Assembly (NCBI GenBank): GCA_014695175.1
Contig: JACJNV010000049.1
Coordinates: 1 to 32,123 of the forward strand
Direction: 5' to 3'
DNA: 32,123 nucleotides
DNA from: Microcoleus sp. FACHB-DQ6
GTDB taxonomy: Bacteria; Cyanobacteriota; Cyanobacteriia; Cyanobacteriales; Microcoleaceae
The position numbers and the translations under genes are program-made. Positions within the stretch are counted from its first letter, which is position 1; each line of letters starts with the position of its first letter. The notes under the pieces are model-generated. The model did not search any database. It saw only the letters and a program-made list of their open reading frames with translations, and was not told where the DNA came from. This document shows, piece by piece, positions 23,574 through 31,072 of the stretch.

Positions 23574-23711
23574 ATGCAGAAGCTGGCAGTATTCGGTGGA
23601 ACAGGGATTATTGGGCGTGGCATCACTGAATATCTTGATACTCAGGATGATTGGCAAGGCATTGGCGTTGCCCGTCACCCATCCTCACCGTCGGACAAAG
23701 ACGATCCGTAG
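23574..23711 (+). pseudogene. N-terminal fragment of an extended SDR / NAD-dependent epimerase
   Basis: The 45-codon frame MQKLAVFGGTGIIGRGITEY then LDTQDDWQGIGVARHPSSPS carries the glycine-rich NAD-binding motif GGTGIIG and the end of the second strand, as in SDR proteins with a DDWxVIGVARRP-type start. It ends in a TAG and the rest of the protein is missing. It runs into the 3' end of the convergent SDR gene (stop at 23675), overlapping it by 37 bp on the opposite strand, so the truncation coincides with that junction. Confidence 0.7.
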
Positions 23712-24790
23712 GTCGATCGCTCAGCAATTCGATCGCCATCCGGTTGCTCTTGGCTCCCCATCTCATTATTTTGCCGTGCGGCTTTGTCACTCAAAAAAGT
23801 TAACAGCGAAGGCGATAAAGATGAGTGGCTGTCTTTTCCAAAAGCGCGTTCAGTACCAATGCCACCTGTTCCAGGTAACAACCGATTAAACCAACCGATC
23901 GCAGTGGTAGAAAGCCCTGGAAAAAGAGCATAGAGTCTGGCACTAAACCAAGTCCAAAGTGGCACAATTACCTCTGCATCACCCCGTCGAAATCCAGCAA
24001 TCGTCTCACGAGCAACCTTTTCGGCACTCGTCGAGATCAAAGGCAACGAATCAGCAATGCTGAACCAGGTAAACTCCTTGCGGTGCTGACCTTTGAACAT
24101 AGCGTGGTCTATCACGCCTGTGCGGATGAAACCGGGACATACCGTTGTGACAGCAATCCCGTCCTTTGCCAGTTCTGTCCGCATCCCTTCCGAGAAACCC
24201 GTTAAGGCAAATTTGCTGGCGCAATACGCCAACATATGCGGGGAAACTACCTTGCCGCCGATCGAAGAGATATTAACGATGCGTCCAGCCTGTCGTTGAC
24301 GCATTTCCGGGAAAACCGCATAAGTAGTGTATAGCGGTGCCCAGAAATGCAGCTTCATCAAGTCGTCGTAGTCTTCCATCGTCAATACGTCCATTGGCGC
24401 CACAAGGTCGGTGCCTGCGTTATTAATGAGGATGTCGATCTGACCGAAGCGATCGCGCACCTGCTGCACCATCTGGTCAACCTGGGAGCGATCGGTGACA
24501 TCACAGGGAACAGTCAGCACCTCTCCACCGCCCTGCTTCAGCTCAACACGCGCCCTTTCGAGTTCGGCGCGATCGCGGGCACAAATTGCCAAACGCGCTC
24601 CTTGCTGCACCAACTGACGTGCCATAACCAAACCAAGCCCGCGAGAACCACCCGTAAGCAGCACCGTCTTCCCTGTGAGATCGTATTGACGTTCGCGCCA
24701 CGATCGCACCACCCAAAGCACGACGAGCAAAGCGCCCACGCCAACTGCAAAAAGAATAAGAGGATTCTGATTATCTATATAGGAATTCAT
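23675..24790 (-). CDS. Membrane-anchored short-chain dehydrogenase/reductase
   Basis: This 371-aa protein has an N-terminal transmembrane anchor (about 10-28, PLILFAVGVGALLVVLWVV), the classical SDR NAD(P) motif TGGSRGLG at 46-53, NNAG at 123-126, and a catalytic Ser near 175-176 with Y189 and K193 in YCASK. The PGFIRTGV region follows. Enzymes of this class reduce or oxidise lipids, sterols or quinones at the membrane. The final 15 residues or so (ERSTYGSSLSDGEDG) read through DNA that on the other strand encodes the SDR fragment. The original C-terminus probably lay slightly earlier, so the tail may be a junction product. Otherwise intact. Confidence 0.92.
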   Translation of the reverse strand: MNSYIDNQNPLILFAVGVGALLVVLWVVRSWRERQYDLTGKTVLLTGGSRGLGLVMARQLVQQGARLAICARDRAELERARVELKQGGGEVLTVPCDVTDRSQVDQMVQQVRDRFGQIDILINNAGTDLVAPMDVLTMEDYDDLMKLHFWAPLYTTYAVFPEMRQRQAGRIVNISSIGGKVVSPHMLAYCASKFALTGFSEGMRTELAKDGIAVTTVCPGFIRTGVIDHAMFKGQHRKEFTWFSIADSLPLISTSAEKVARETIAGFRRGDAEVIVPLWTWFSARLYALFPGLSTTAIGWFNRLLPGTGGIGTERAFGKDSHSSLSPSLLTFLSDKAARQNNEMGSQEQPDGDRIAERSTYGSSLSDGEDG

Positions 24791-24849
24791 GGTTAAAACT
24801 CAAATGCTGATGTATGGTGAAGCGCAATCTACCCTATTACCTGAACCTG

Positions 24850-24953
24850 ATATAGCAATCCTTAATCATTTGTGAATTTCTTACTCCCTCCCCTTAGCAA
24901 GGGGAGGGTTGGGGTGGGGTAAAAAATTTACGACTCATGTAGGATTGCTATAT
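24850..24953. repeat. 104-bp MITE-like element with 13-bp inverted ends
   Basis: ATATAGCAATCCT (24850-24862) and AGGATTGCTATAT (24941-24953) are perfect inverted ends. Inside, CCCTCCCCTTAGCAAGGGGA then GGG (24886-24908) forms a 10-bp-stem hairpin, followed by TTGGGGTGGGGT. Elements with these features recur between genes in cyanobacteria, so this is probably a non-autonomous mobile repeat. It carries no coding sequence. Confidence 0.82.
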
Positions 24954-25104
24954 GATAGTTCTTGTTAATTTTAAAGGTAATTTAAACTACAACTTTTTAT
25001 TCGTAAAGCGCTGGCAGTTCAATTTCCTCAGCGACTTATTTGTATCCCTTTAAAATTAGCAATACCTATCTCCCTCTTCGCTTTAACTTGTTAACTACAC
25101 GTTT

Positions 25105-25147
25105 TTCTAAACAGAAGTTGCCCTCAAGGGAGAACTTCTGTTTAGAA
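25105..25147. repeat. 15-bp perfect inverted repeat with nested stem
   Basis: TTCTAAACAGAAGTT (25105-25119) is complementary to AACTTCTGTTTAGAA (25133-25147), and the 13-base loop contains CCCT/AGGG as an inner stem. It lies about 150 bases beyond the hemerythrin-like gene on the minus strand. There is no T-run, so this is not a classic terminator. Apart from this and the MITE-like element, the 24791-25299 spacer shows no gene. Confidence 0.75.
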
Positions 25148-25299
25148 GTGGCTGTTATGGCGATCGCGGTTGGCTAGAGAGTGGGAGCTAAAAAGCTATT
25201 CTCTTATTGCACAATCAGCTCCCCTCTCAATAAAAAGCCATCAAACCGCTTACCGGGCAATGCTTTGCCTTGTAATGAGAGGATTGGCTGTTATTGCAA

Positions 25300-26337
25300 T
25301 TAGGTTGCCATTTCTTGCTGAATCTTGCTCTTGGCAGCTTTAAACTCGGTTGCCATTTGCTCTTTTTGCTCGTCGCTGCAATTGTTGTCAATCGCCGAGA
25401 ACATGGTAGATTCTTCTTGGCGAATGTGGTCGCCAACCGCCTCCATCAGGTCTTTAATTTTCGATCTAAACTCGTCAGCATTAGTGGGGTCCATAGCCTT
25501 AATTTCATCGAGCATCTGCTTCATTTGCGCTTGCTCATCGTACAGCTCTTGAGTGTTGTCATCACCGTAGAACGATCGAACTTTAGGATAGACGACTTCT
25601 TCTTCAGCTTGAGCGTGTACCAACAAATCTTTGTAGAGTTGTCCGAAATACTCTTGGAGCTTTTGAGGATCTTTAGTAGCTCCGATTTCGGTGAAGATAG
25701 TATTCGTCTTGTTGTGATCCAGCCGGATTAGGGTCTGGATGTTCATATCTTGTTTGTCAGTGTTTTGGGTGGCTATGCTGCCAACTACACCCGACAATGC
25801 AGCAACCCCATCTTGCACCCGTGCCCAGAGTCCCTGGTCGGCGTCTTTACCAGTCATTTCCCGGACACCCACCAGTTCCAGCATTCCTTTGAGTTGTTCT
25901 TGGTGAGCGCGACCCTCAAAATTGACGGTATTCAAAGGGCCAATTGCCACTTCAATATCAGCTCCCACCTTCTGAGCGGCTTTGTGAATAATGATTCCAC
26001 TCATGGCTTGACCATGCTTCATCAGTTCGTGCTGCATGAGTTTCTGATAATACGTAAACTCATCGCCGGACATCATTTTCTCAAACTGCGGAATAAATAT
26101 CTTGGTCGCAGCACTAGGTTCAGCTTGAATGCCGTATTGGACGATCACCGTCTCTATAATGCCCAGGTTTTTCTGGTCATCCTCAAGCATATTCTGGAGA
26201 CGCTTGCGAACATCTTCATCAGGGCAGGCATCTATTAGCTTTTGATCGTTCGAGATAATTAAATTTTGAAGGGCTTTCAAGTCTGCCAATCTTTCGCCGA
26301 TCGCAAGCCGTTTTGTATCGTCTAACGTTGTAACCAT
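25300..26337 (-). CDS. Hemerythrin-like protein with an N-terminal ferritin-like helical region
   Basis: This 345-aa all-helical protein has a hemerythrin (HHE) domain at about 200-320: H208 in RLDHNK, H241 and E245 in HAQAEEE, and H304 and E308 in HIRQEES. These residues bind a di-iron centre in canonical members. The usual third-helix His appears as Q269 in YDEQAQMKQML, so the site may be incomplete unless another residue serves. Residues 1-160 are a helical bundle rich in His and Asp (for example HELMKHGQAM), possibly ferritin-like/DUF892-related. The start has GAGGAAGA upstream. Likely role: oxygen, NO or iron handling in stress. It is read downstream of a dyad and 21-bp-spaced direct repeats at 26423-26478. 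Confidence 0.88.
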   Translation of the reverse strand: MVTTLDDTKRLAIGERLADLKALQNLIISNDQKLIDACPDEDVRKRLQNMLEDDQKNLGIIETVIVQYGIQAEPSAATKIFIPQFEKMMSGDEFTYYQKLMQHELMKHGQAMSGIIIHKAAQKVGADIEVAIGPLNTVNFEGRAHQEQLKGMLELVGVREMTGKDADQGLWARVQDGVAALSGVVGSIATQNTDKQDMNIQTLIRLDHNKTNTIFTEIGATKDPQKLQEYFGQLYKDLLVHAQAEEEVVYPKVRSFYGDDNTQELYDEQAQMKQMLDEIKAMDPTNADEFRSKIKDLMEAVGDHIRQEESTMFSAIDNNCSDEQKEQMATEFKAAKSKIQQEMAT

Positions 26338-26422
26338 GTTTAATCTTCCTCGATGGTGAATAATCTGATTGATAGCTGTTTGATACCTGTAGCTACTCGC
26401 TTTTTCAGGCTATTTTGACGCA

Positions 26423-26478
26423 CCTTATTTCCAAATAAGGTCGTATTTAGACCAACGTTATTTGTTGATAGACCAACG
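26423..26478. promoter_or_regulatory. Operator-like dyad and two direct repeats upstream of the hemerythrin gene
   Basis: CCTTATTT (26423-26430) and AAATAAGG (26433-26440) form an 8-bp-arm palindrome with a 2-base centre. Next come two copies of TAGACCAACG, at 26448-26457 and 26469-26478, with their starts exactly 21 bp apart, which is two helical turns. The block is about 85-140 bp before the hemerythrin start. Same-face spacing is typical of activator binding sites. The regulator is unknown. Confidence 0.45.
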
Positions 26479-26520
26479 GTTCATCCCGCTCAAAAATTTG
26501 CCCCCTTGTCAACAATCTTT

Positions 26521-26760
26521 TTAACGAGAGTCAGTTCCTTGATTTGGACTGCCAACCACGTTGCCAGCACCTCCAGGAGCTTCAGGCTCACTACCCGGAC
26601 GGACGTCAGTGCCGGATTCTTGACCGGTCATGCGATATCTCTCATCAAGTGGAGTGTTACCCTCTTCTGTGGTTGGTATACTTGTTTGGGTGCCAGGATT
26701 ATCTTGAGGCTCATATTTTGCATCATCTTGGCGATTGTCTTGAGGATTATTTGATGTCAT
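26521..26760 (-). CDS. Small disordered hydrophilic protein
   Basis: Read from the ATG at 26760, which has GAGGTG about 6 bases upstream, this is a 79-aa protein. The alternative GTG at 26769 lies too close to that site. It is rich in Gly, Pro, Asn, Gln, Asp and Thr (SNNPQDNRQDDAKYEPQDNP, then EEGNTPLDERYRMTGQESG), has no hydrophobic segment and no Cys, and is probably intrinsically disordered. I do not recognise a family, but codon structure and the ribosome binding site suggest it is real. It sits between the VKOR-like and hemerythrin genes on the same strand, and the dyad region separates it from the latter. Possibly a desiccation or oxidative-stress protein, by composition and context only. 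Confidence 0.7.
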   Translation of the reverse strand: MTSNNPQDNRQDDAKYEPQDNPGTQTSIPTTEEGNTPLDERYRMTGQESGTDVRPGSEPEAPGGAGNVVGSPNQGTDSR

Positions 26761-26872
26761 GATTTTCACCTCTTTTTCACCTTACTATACAAGGCTATCA
26801 TTCAGTTTCAAGTAGGTGATCTATCCTCAGACATGACTCGCTCTACGACTAATTCTAGAGGGAATCTTGAGC

Positions 26873-26907
26873 GAGAATTATTGCACGAAATATGTGCAAT
26901 AATTCTC
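26873..26907 (-). repeat. 14-bp perfect hairpin after the VKOR-like gene
   Basis: GAGAATTATTGCAC (26873-26886) and GTGCAATAATTCTC (26894-26907) pair perfectly around GAAATAT. It lies 70 bases downstream of the VKOR-like stop at 26978 and upstream of the small disordered protein gene. No T-tract follows on the minus strand. It could be a terminator-like RNA end, a processing site or a dispersed repeat. Confidence 0.7.
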
Positions 26908-26977
26908 AATCGGGCTTAACATTTGTTGTACGCCCAACACCGCTGTAGAAAATCCGTACTTTTCCCCGTTGTATCGA

Positions 26978-27523
26978 TTACCGTGTGTTGCCCTGGGCTT
27001 CGGTGTCCCGATCGCGGCGTCCCAGCAGGGTGCCAACAGCGGTAAGAACCTCCGGCACTGCGAGTACCATGGAGGCGATCGAGCAAACCGTCGCAACTTG
27101 GCAGTATTCACAAAACGCCTTGTTCTCGCTCCATTCCTCACGAGCTAACTCGACATTGGTCACTCCGTCCAACACAAGCTTGATACCCATTGCAATTGGT
27201 AACAGAGGGTTGCGCCTAGCGCGGTCTAGACCACCAGCAGCCAGCCAAGCAGTGAGGGCATAATTAGCCACCATTATTGGCCCGTCGGGTGAGTTGAATT
27301 TGTTGTAAGCGTAATTAGAAGCGTCAACGCCGTCTGCATCGAAAAGCTTTTGTCCCGGCGGATCTGGTAGGTGATTAACGATCCCAGTCTGGTAGAGTGT
27401 GACCGCTTGTCCCATCGAACCCCCAAGCATAGATAAGCCGATAATCCATCGCCGACGGGTCATGTGAGGGTTCTTTCCTTGACGCAGCTCCTCAGTCAGT
27501 TGTTTTGGGTCTATAAAGCGCAA
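26978..27523 (-). CDS. Vitamin K epoxide reductase-family-like membrane protein
   Basis: This 181-aa protein has four likely membrane segments and a CxxC motif, FCEYCQVAT (C138 and C141), in the last third, as in the VKOR active-site helix. It opens with RRRWIIGLSMLGGSMGQAVT, followed by LYQTGIVNHLPDPP, a pattern seen in the short VKOR-like group. Full VKORs also have an upstream Cys pair; none is present here, so it may be a single-pair variant or act with another partner. The 27523 start is a TTG; an ATG at 27463 (MTRRRW) is an alternative and has GGAAAG before it. Probable role: thiol-disulphide exchange with quinones in the membrane. It is first in a minus-strand group. Confidence 0.75.
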   Translation of the reverse strand: MRFIDPKQLTEELRQGKNPHMTRRRWIIGLSMLGGSMGQAVTLYQTGIVNHLPDPPGQKLFDADGVDASNYAYNKFNSPDGPIMVANYALTAWLAAGGLDRARRNPLLPIAMGIKLVLDGVTNVELAREEWSENKAFCEYCQVATVCSIASMVLAVPEVLTAVGTLLGRRDRDTEAQGNTR

Positions 27524-27925
27524 TCCTCCATAATAATAACGTATGCGTTAACGGTCACATCAGCCATACACAAAGCGTTTCCATGAAAATCAATAGAAAA
27601 CGCACTAGGAACCCTATTCAACGACGCGATCGTCCTGCGCTGAGAGTGTATAGATTTCCCATCATTTTATGGATTCAGTTTGATGCGTACCACTTACCTA
27701 AGAGGTACTTGTAAATAAAGCGCTGTATTTCAAGCTCTTGTATAGAAAAGCTTCAACTCGGTTAATATTATGTCCCTTCTTTAGGTTGACCCTTAGACAA
27801 AGTAACAGGATTAAAGTTTAGTAGAGGGCTTTTTAGTGAATAAAATCATTTTATGGAAAAATTATGAAAAACGAAGAATAATTTTTTGTATCGGCTTAAT
27901 AAGTAGGGGGAGCACTTATTCTAGT
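27524..27925. other. Intergenic stretch with no recognisable gene
   Basis: About 400 bp of AT-rich DNA between the VKOR-like gene (reading away) and the phaC remnant. I see no open frame, RNA gene or convincing promoter. Confidence 0.6.
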
Positions 27926-28443
27926 TGCCAAGACAAGCCCAAGGGATGAAGGGATGTAGATTTAATGGTGGATACTCTGGGCAACATTCCCGGCGACTTG
28001 CTGAATTTGGAGTTCTTGGTGTTGAAGCCTTTTCAGTTAGGAGTTCAGAAGTATATTGACCTTCTGGAGAACATCTATTTTGAAAGCAAACTAATCAATT
28101 TTCTCCGGATGGAAAAGTGGATTGTTGATAGTCCCGACCAAGCTGGAGAGGCTTACCGACAGTTCCTGAAAGATTTCTCTCAGGGAAACAAACTGATTGA
28201 AGGTCAGGTTGAGATTGGCAACAAGCGAGTGGATCTGGGAAACATCCGCATCCCGATTTTGAACATTTACGCCGAGCAAGATCATCTCCTCCAGCATCTT
28301 CCTTAGCTCTTAAGACATACATTGCTAGCGAAGACTACACCTTGCGCTCCTTCCCAGTTGGGCCCATCGGGATGTACGTCAGCAATAAAGTGCAGCGAAA
28401 CCTTCCTTCAACTATCGTCGATCGGCTTAAGGCGCGATCGTAG
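27926..28443 (+). pseudogene. phaC: Remnant of a class III polyhydroxyalkanoate synthase, C-terminal part
   Basis: The frame from 27965 reads MVDTLGNIPGDLLNLEFLVL then KPFQLGVQKYIDLLENIYFE and later EAYRQFLKDFSQGNKLIEGQ, with catalytic Asp context NIYAEQDHLL. All of this is typical of PhaC. A one-base loss near 28279 shifts the frame; in the shifted frame it continues SLALKTYIASEDYTLRSFPV, then GPIGMYVSNKVQRNLPSTIV, to a TAG at 28441-28443. In functional enzymes the corresponding segment is VGHIGMYVS, so the catalytic His is replaced by Pro. The N-terminal 200 or so residues, with the catalytic Cys, are missing; only a frayed LPRQAQGMKGCRF is visible before 27965. PhaC polymerises 3-hydroxyacyl-CoA into PHA granules. 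No phaE is nearby. Clearly dead. Confidence 0.93.
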
Positions 28444-28648
28444 AAAAACCCATGCTGGTGTTCTGCCTCACCACGATGCCTTCGTTTGCTGCGATCGCCC
28501 ACTTAGGTGCGTGCAAACTGGTGTTTAATTTTGGCAACTCTGTTGCTTCTACACAACCTAGCTTAACGTTAATATCCATCTAGGAGTAGACAAAAACAGA
28601 GCTTCATTGATGCTATTCTCTGAGCATCTATAAAAATAAGCAGTCCCA

Positions 28649-28707
28649 TAATTAAAACGTAATTCAACACCCCAAACTCAGCAAGCTAGGGGGGTGTTAA
28701 TTAAAAC
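28649..28707. repeat. Hairpin framed by 10-bp direct repeats before the KAP gene
   Basis: TAATTAAAAC occurs at 28649-28658 and at 28698-28707. Between them, CAACACCCC (28665-28673) and GGGGTGTT (28691-28698) form a hairpin. The element is about 50 bp before the KAP start codon and may be a terminator for something upstream, a leader hairpin, or an insertion footprint. The rest of 28444-28754 holds no gene. Confidence 0.55.
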
Positions 28708-28754
28708 AAACATTGAACGGCAAGACTACGTTAGCTAACAAAGAGAGAGGCTGT

Positions 28755-30938
28755 ATGGCTCAAACAAAGAACGATTCAGAAATCTTGCCGGAGGATTTTA
28801 GTGACCCATCGGCAGATAACGCCTTAATCGAGCCGAAACAAGACCGATTAGGATATGCACCCTTCGCCAAACATCTTGCAGACAGTATTTGCCAAATGAA
28901 CTTTCCTGAAGGGTTCGTTATTGCAATTTACGGTTCTTCAGGTTTTGGCAAGTCCACACTATTGAACTTTTTAACGTACTATCTCGAACAAAAGCCCGAG
29001 AGCGAGCAACCTATTATTGTCCCTTTTAATCCCTGGTTATTTTCTGGGGGCGAAGACATCACAAGGCGCTTTATTGGTCAATTACAGAGTGTTTTGAGCC
29101 AATTTAAAGCTGTCTCTAAAGGCATCCTAGGTCGAATAACTAATCTGGCTAAAGCAGTTTCTGAAATTCCTATTCCTTACGCTCAAGCTAGTAAGGCACT
29201 TGTAAAATTATTTGACGATAAAGAGAAGGAGACTTCCGACTTAAAAGAAGAAGTCGAAGATACACTAGACAAGCAGCATCCGCGAATCGTAGTAACGATT
29301 GACGATATTGACAGGCTCTCCGCTGAAGAGATCAGTCAATTATTTTATCTTATTAAATCAATTCCCAACTTTACTAACGTTGTCTATTTGCTCGTTTTCG
29401 ATCAAGAAGTTGTCATCAAAACTCTCACAGATAAACAACCTTTACCCGGAGACACCTACCTCAATCAGATTGTTCAAGCTTCTTTTGAGTTACCTCTTCC
29501 AGATAAAACCTCACTCCGCAAGCTACTTTTTGAAAAACTCAATGGCATACTGGCTGACGCACCAAAGCCACTACTCAATCAAAATCGCTGGGGCAATGTT
29601 TATTTACAAGGGATAGACCACTTTATTACCAACCCTCGCGACATTACTCGTCTAACCAACCTCTTAACCGTGACATACCCAGCGGTGAAAAGTGAAGTGA
29701 ACCCTGTTGATTTTATTGCTATTGAGTCCCTGCGAGCCTTTCGCCCAATGATCTATGACATAATCCGCAAAAATCCTAAATTCTTTGCGGGAAATGTGGA
29801 GGCGGAGGGTTCTCTAATTCCGACCTTGGACGAAATCAAAGATTTTCATTATTCGTGGCTGGCTCAGTTTGAAGATGAAGATAAAGAACCAATCAAACGG
29901 CTGCTATTGCACCTTTTTCCTAAATTAGAAGGTGTGTGGTATAATACCTATCCCCCTGCCCAGGACGAGTCAATATGGGGCAAGCAATTACGTATTTGCA
30001 GCTTAGATATATTTCCCAACTACTTCCGTTTAGTATTAACACAAGATGAATTCTCGGATGCTGAGATAAAAACAATTTTTGCCTTGGCAAAAGATGCAAA
30101 GGCATTTGGTAAAAATCTTGTAGAACTTGCTCATCAAAAACGCTCTGATGGCACGACGCAAATTCGGGCATTTCTTGAACGGCTTGAGGATTACCCTGAA
30201 AAAGAAATTCCTACCGATTGCATTCCTTCAATTGTGAAAGCTTTGTTTGATGTCGGCGACCAGCTTTTGCCTCCGGAAGACGAACCGCATGGAATGTTTG
30301 ATTTTGGCAATGACATTAGAATTGAACGCCTGATCTCACAACTGTTGCATCGGATTGACGAACAAGCACGGTTTGAAACCTTGAAAGAGGCAATATCAAA
30401 CGGTAATGCCTTATCCATAATTGTGCGCGAAGTAGCAGCCTTGGGTCAGGAACAAGGTAAGTATGGACCAGAAGAATTTATCCCCGCAGAGGAATGGCTC
30501 CCGAGTGTAGAACACCTTAAAGAACTTGAAGGAATAGCCTTGAAACGGCTGCGAGATGCTGCACAACAAAACTCCCTACTGCAATCCCCAAAGCTATCTG
30601 AAAATTTACACTATTGGCAAAGTTGGGCAGGAGAAGAGGAAGTCAAGCAATGGGTTGAAAAGATTATTGAGGATGACGAAGGGCTAGTTAATTTCTTGGA
30701 GAATTTGCTGCCAAAAGATTTTAGTGAGGATGGGTCCAACGAAACTCCCAGAACAGGCTACAAACTTGACCTTAACTGGCTCGAACCCTATCTCGAACCA
30801 TCCGCTATCGTTGAGCGAATGAGGAGTCTCGGTGAAACGAGCGAGTTAACAGAAGATCGGAAAAATGCGATCGCCCAATTTATCCAAGAATATGAGACGC
30901 AGCAGCAGGGACAAGGCTCGGATCAGGCAAGGATTTAG
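28755..30938 (+). CDS. KAP-family P-loop NTPase
   Basis: Read from the ATG at 28755 (AGAGAGAGG just upstream; an in-frame TTG at 28713 is less likely), this 727-aa protein has Walker A GSSGFGKST at 60-68, then FNPWLFSGGEDITRRFIGQL at about 91-110, the KAP-specific region after Walker A, and Walker B VVTIDDIDRLS with D183, D184 and D186. VYLLVFDQEVV follows at 210-220. The rest is soluble and helical with acidic stretches; I see no inserted transmembrane helices, which many KAP NTPases have. Known: KAP proteins include the T7-exclusion protein PifA and QatA of the Qat defence system. Inferred: a stand-alone NTPase, possibly anti-phage. No partner gene is adjacent. It looks complete. Confidence 0.9.
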   Translation: MAQTKNDSEILPEDFSDPSADNALIEPKQDRLGYAPFAKHLADSICQMNFPEGFVIAIYGSSGFGKSTLLNFLTYYLEQKPESEQPIIVPFNPWLFSGGEDITRRFIGQLQSVLSQFKAVSKGILGRITNLAKAVSEIPIPYAQASKALVKLFDDKEKETSDLKEEVEDTLDKQHPRIVVTIDDIDRLSAEEISQLFYLIKSIPNFTNVVYLLVFDQEVVIKTLTDKQPLPGDTYLNQIVQASFELPLPDKTSLRKLLFEKLNGILADAPKPLLNQNRWGNVYLQGIDHFITNPRDITRLTNLLTVTYPAVKSEVNPVDFIAIESLRAFRPMIYDIIRKNPKFFAGNVEAEGSLIPTLDEIKDFHYSWLAQFEDEDKEPIKRLLLHLFPKLEGVWYNTYPPAQDESIWGKQLRICSLDIFPNYFRLVLTQDEFSDAEIKTIFALAKDAKAFGKNLVELAHQKRSDGTTQIRAFLERLEDYPEKEIPTDCIPSIVKALFDVGDQLLPPEDEPHGMFDFGNDIRIERLISQLLHRIDEQARFETLKEAISNGNALSIIVREVAALGQEQGKYGPEEFIPAEEWLPSVEHLKELEGIALKRLRDAAQQNSLLQSPKLSENLHYWQSWAGEEEVKQWVEKIIEDDEGLVNFLENLLPKDFSEDGSNETPRTGYKLDLNWLEPYLEPSAIVERMRSLGETSELTEDRKNAIAQFIQEYETQQQGQGSDQARI

Positions 30939-31072
30939 GCCGTCGAATAGCAGTGCTAGAGCCTCGATCCGGTAATCCAAATGATGTGGAGGGTATGACA
31001 CAACTGACTGGGGACGAACGTTAGAAACTCATGGTTCAGGGAAGCAACCAGGGCTAGGCCATAAATTTCTTG

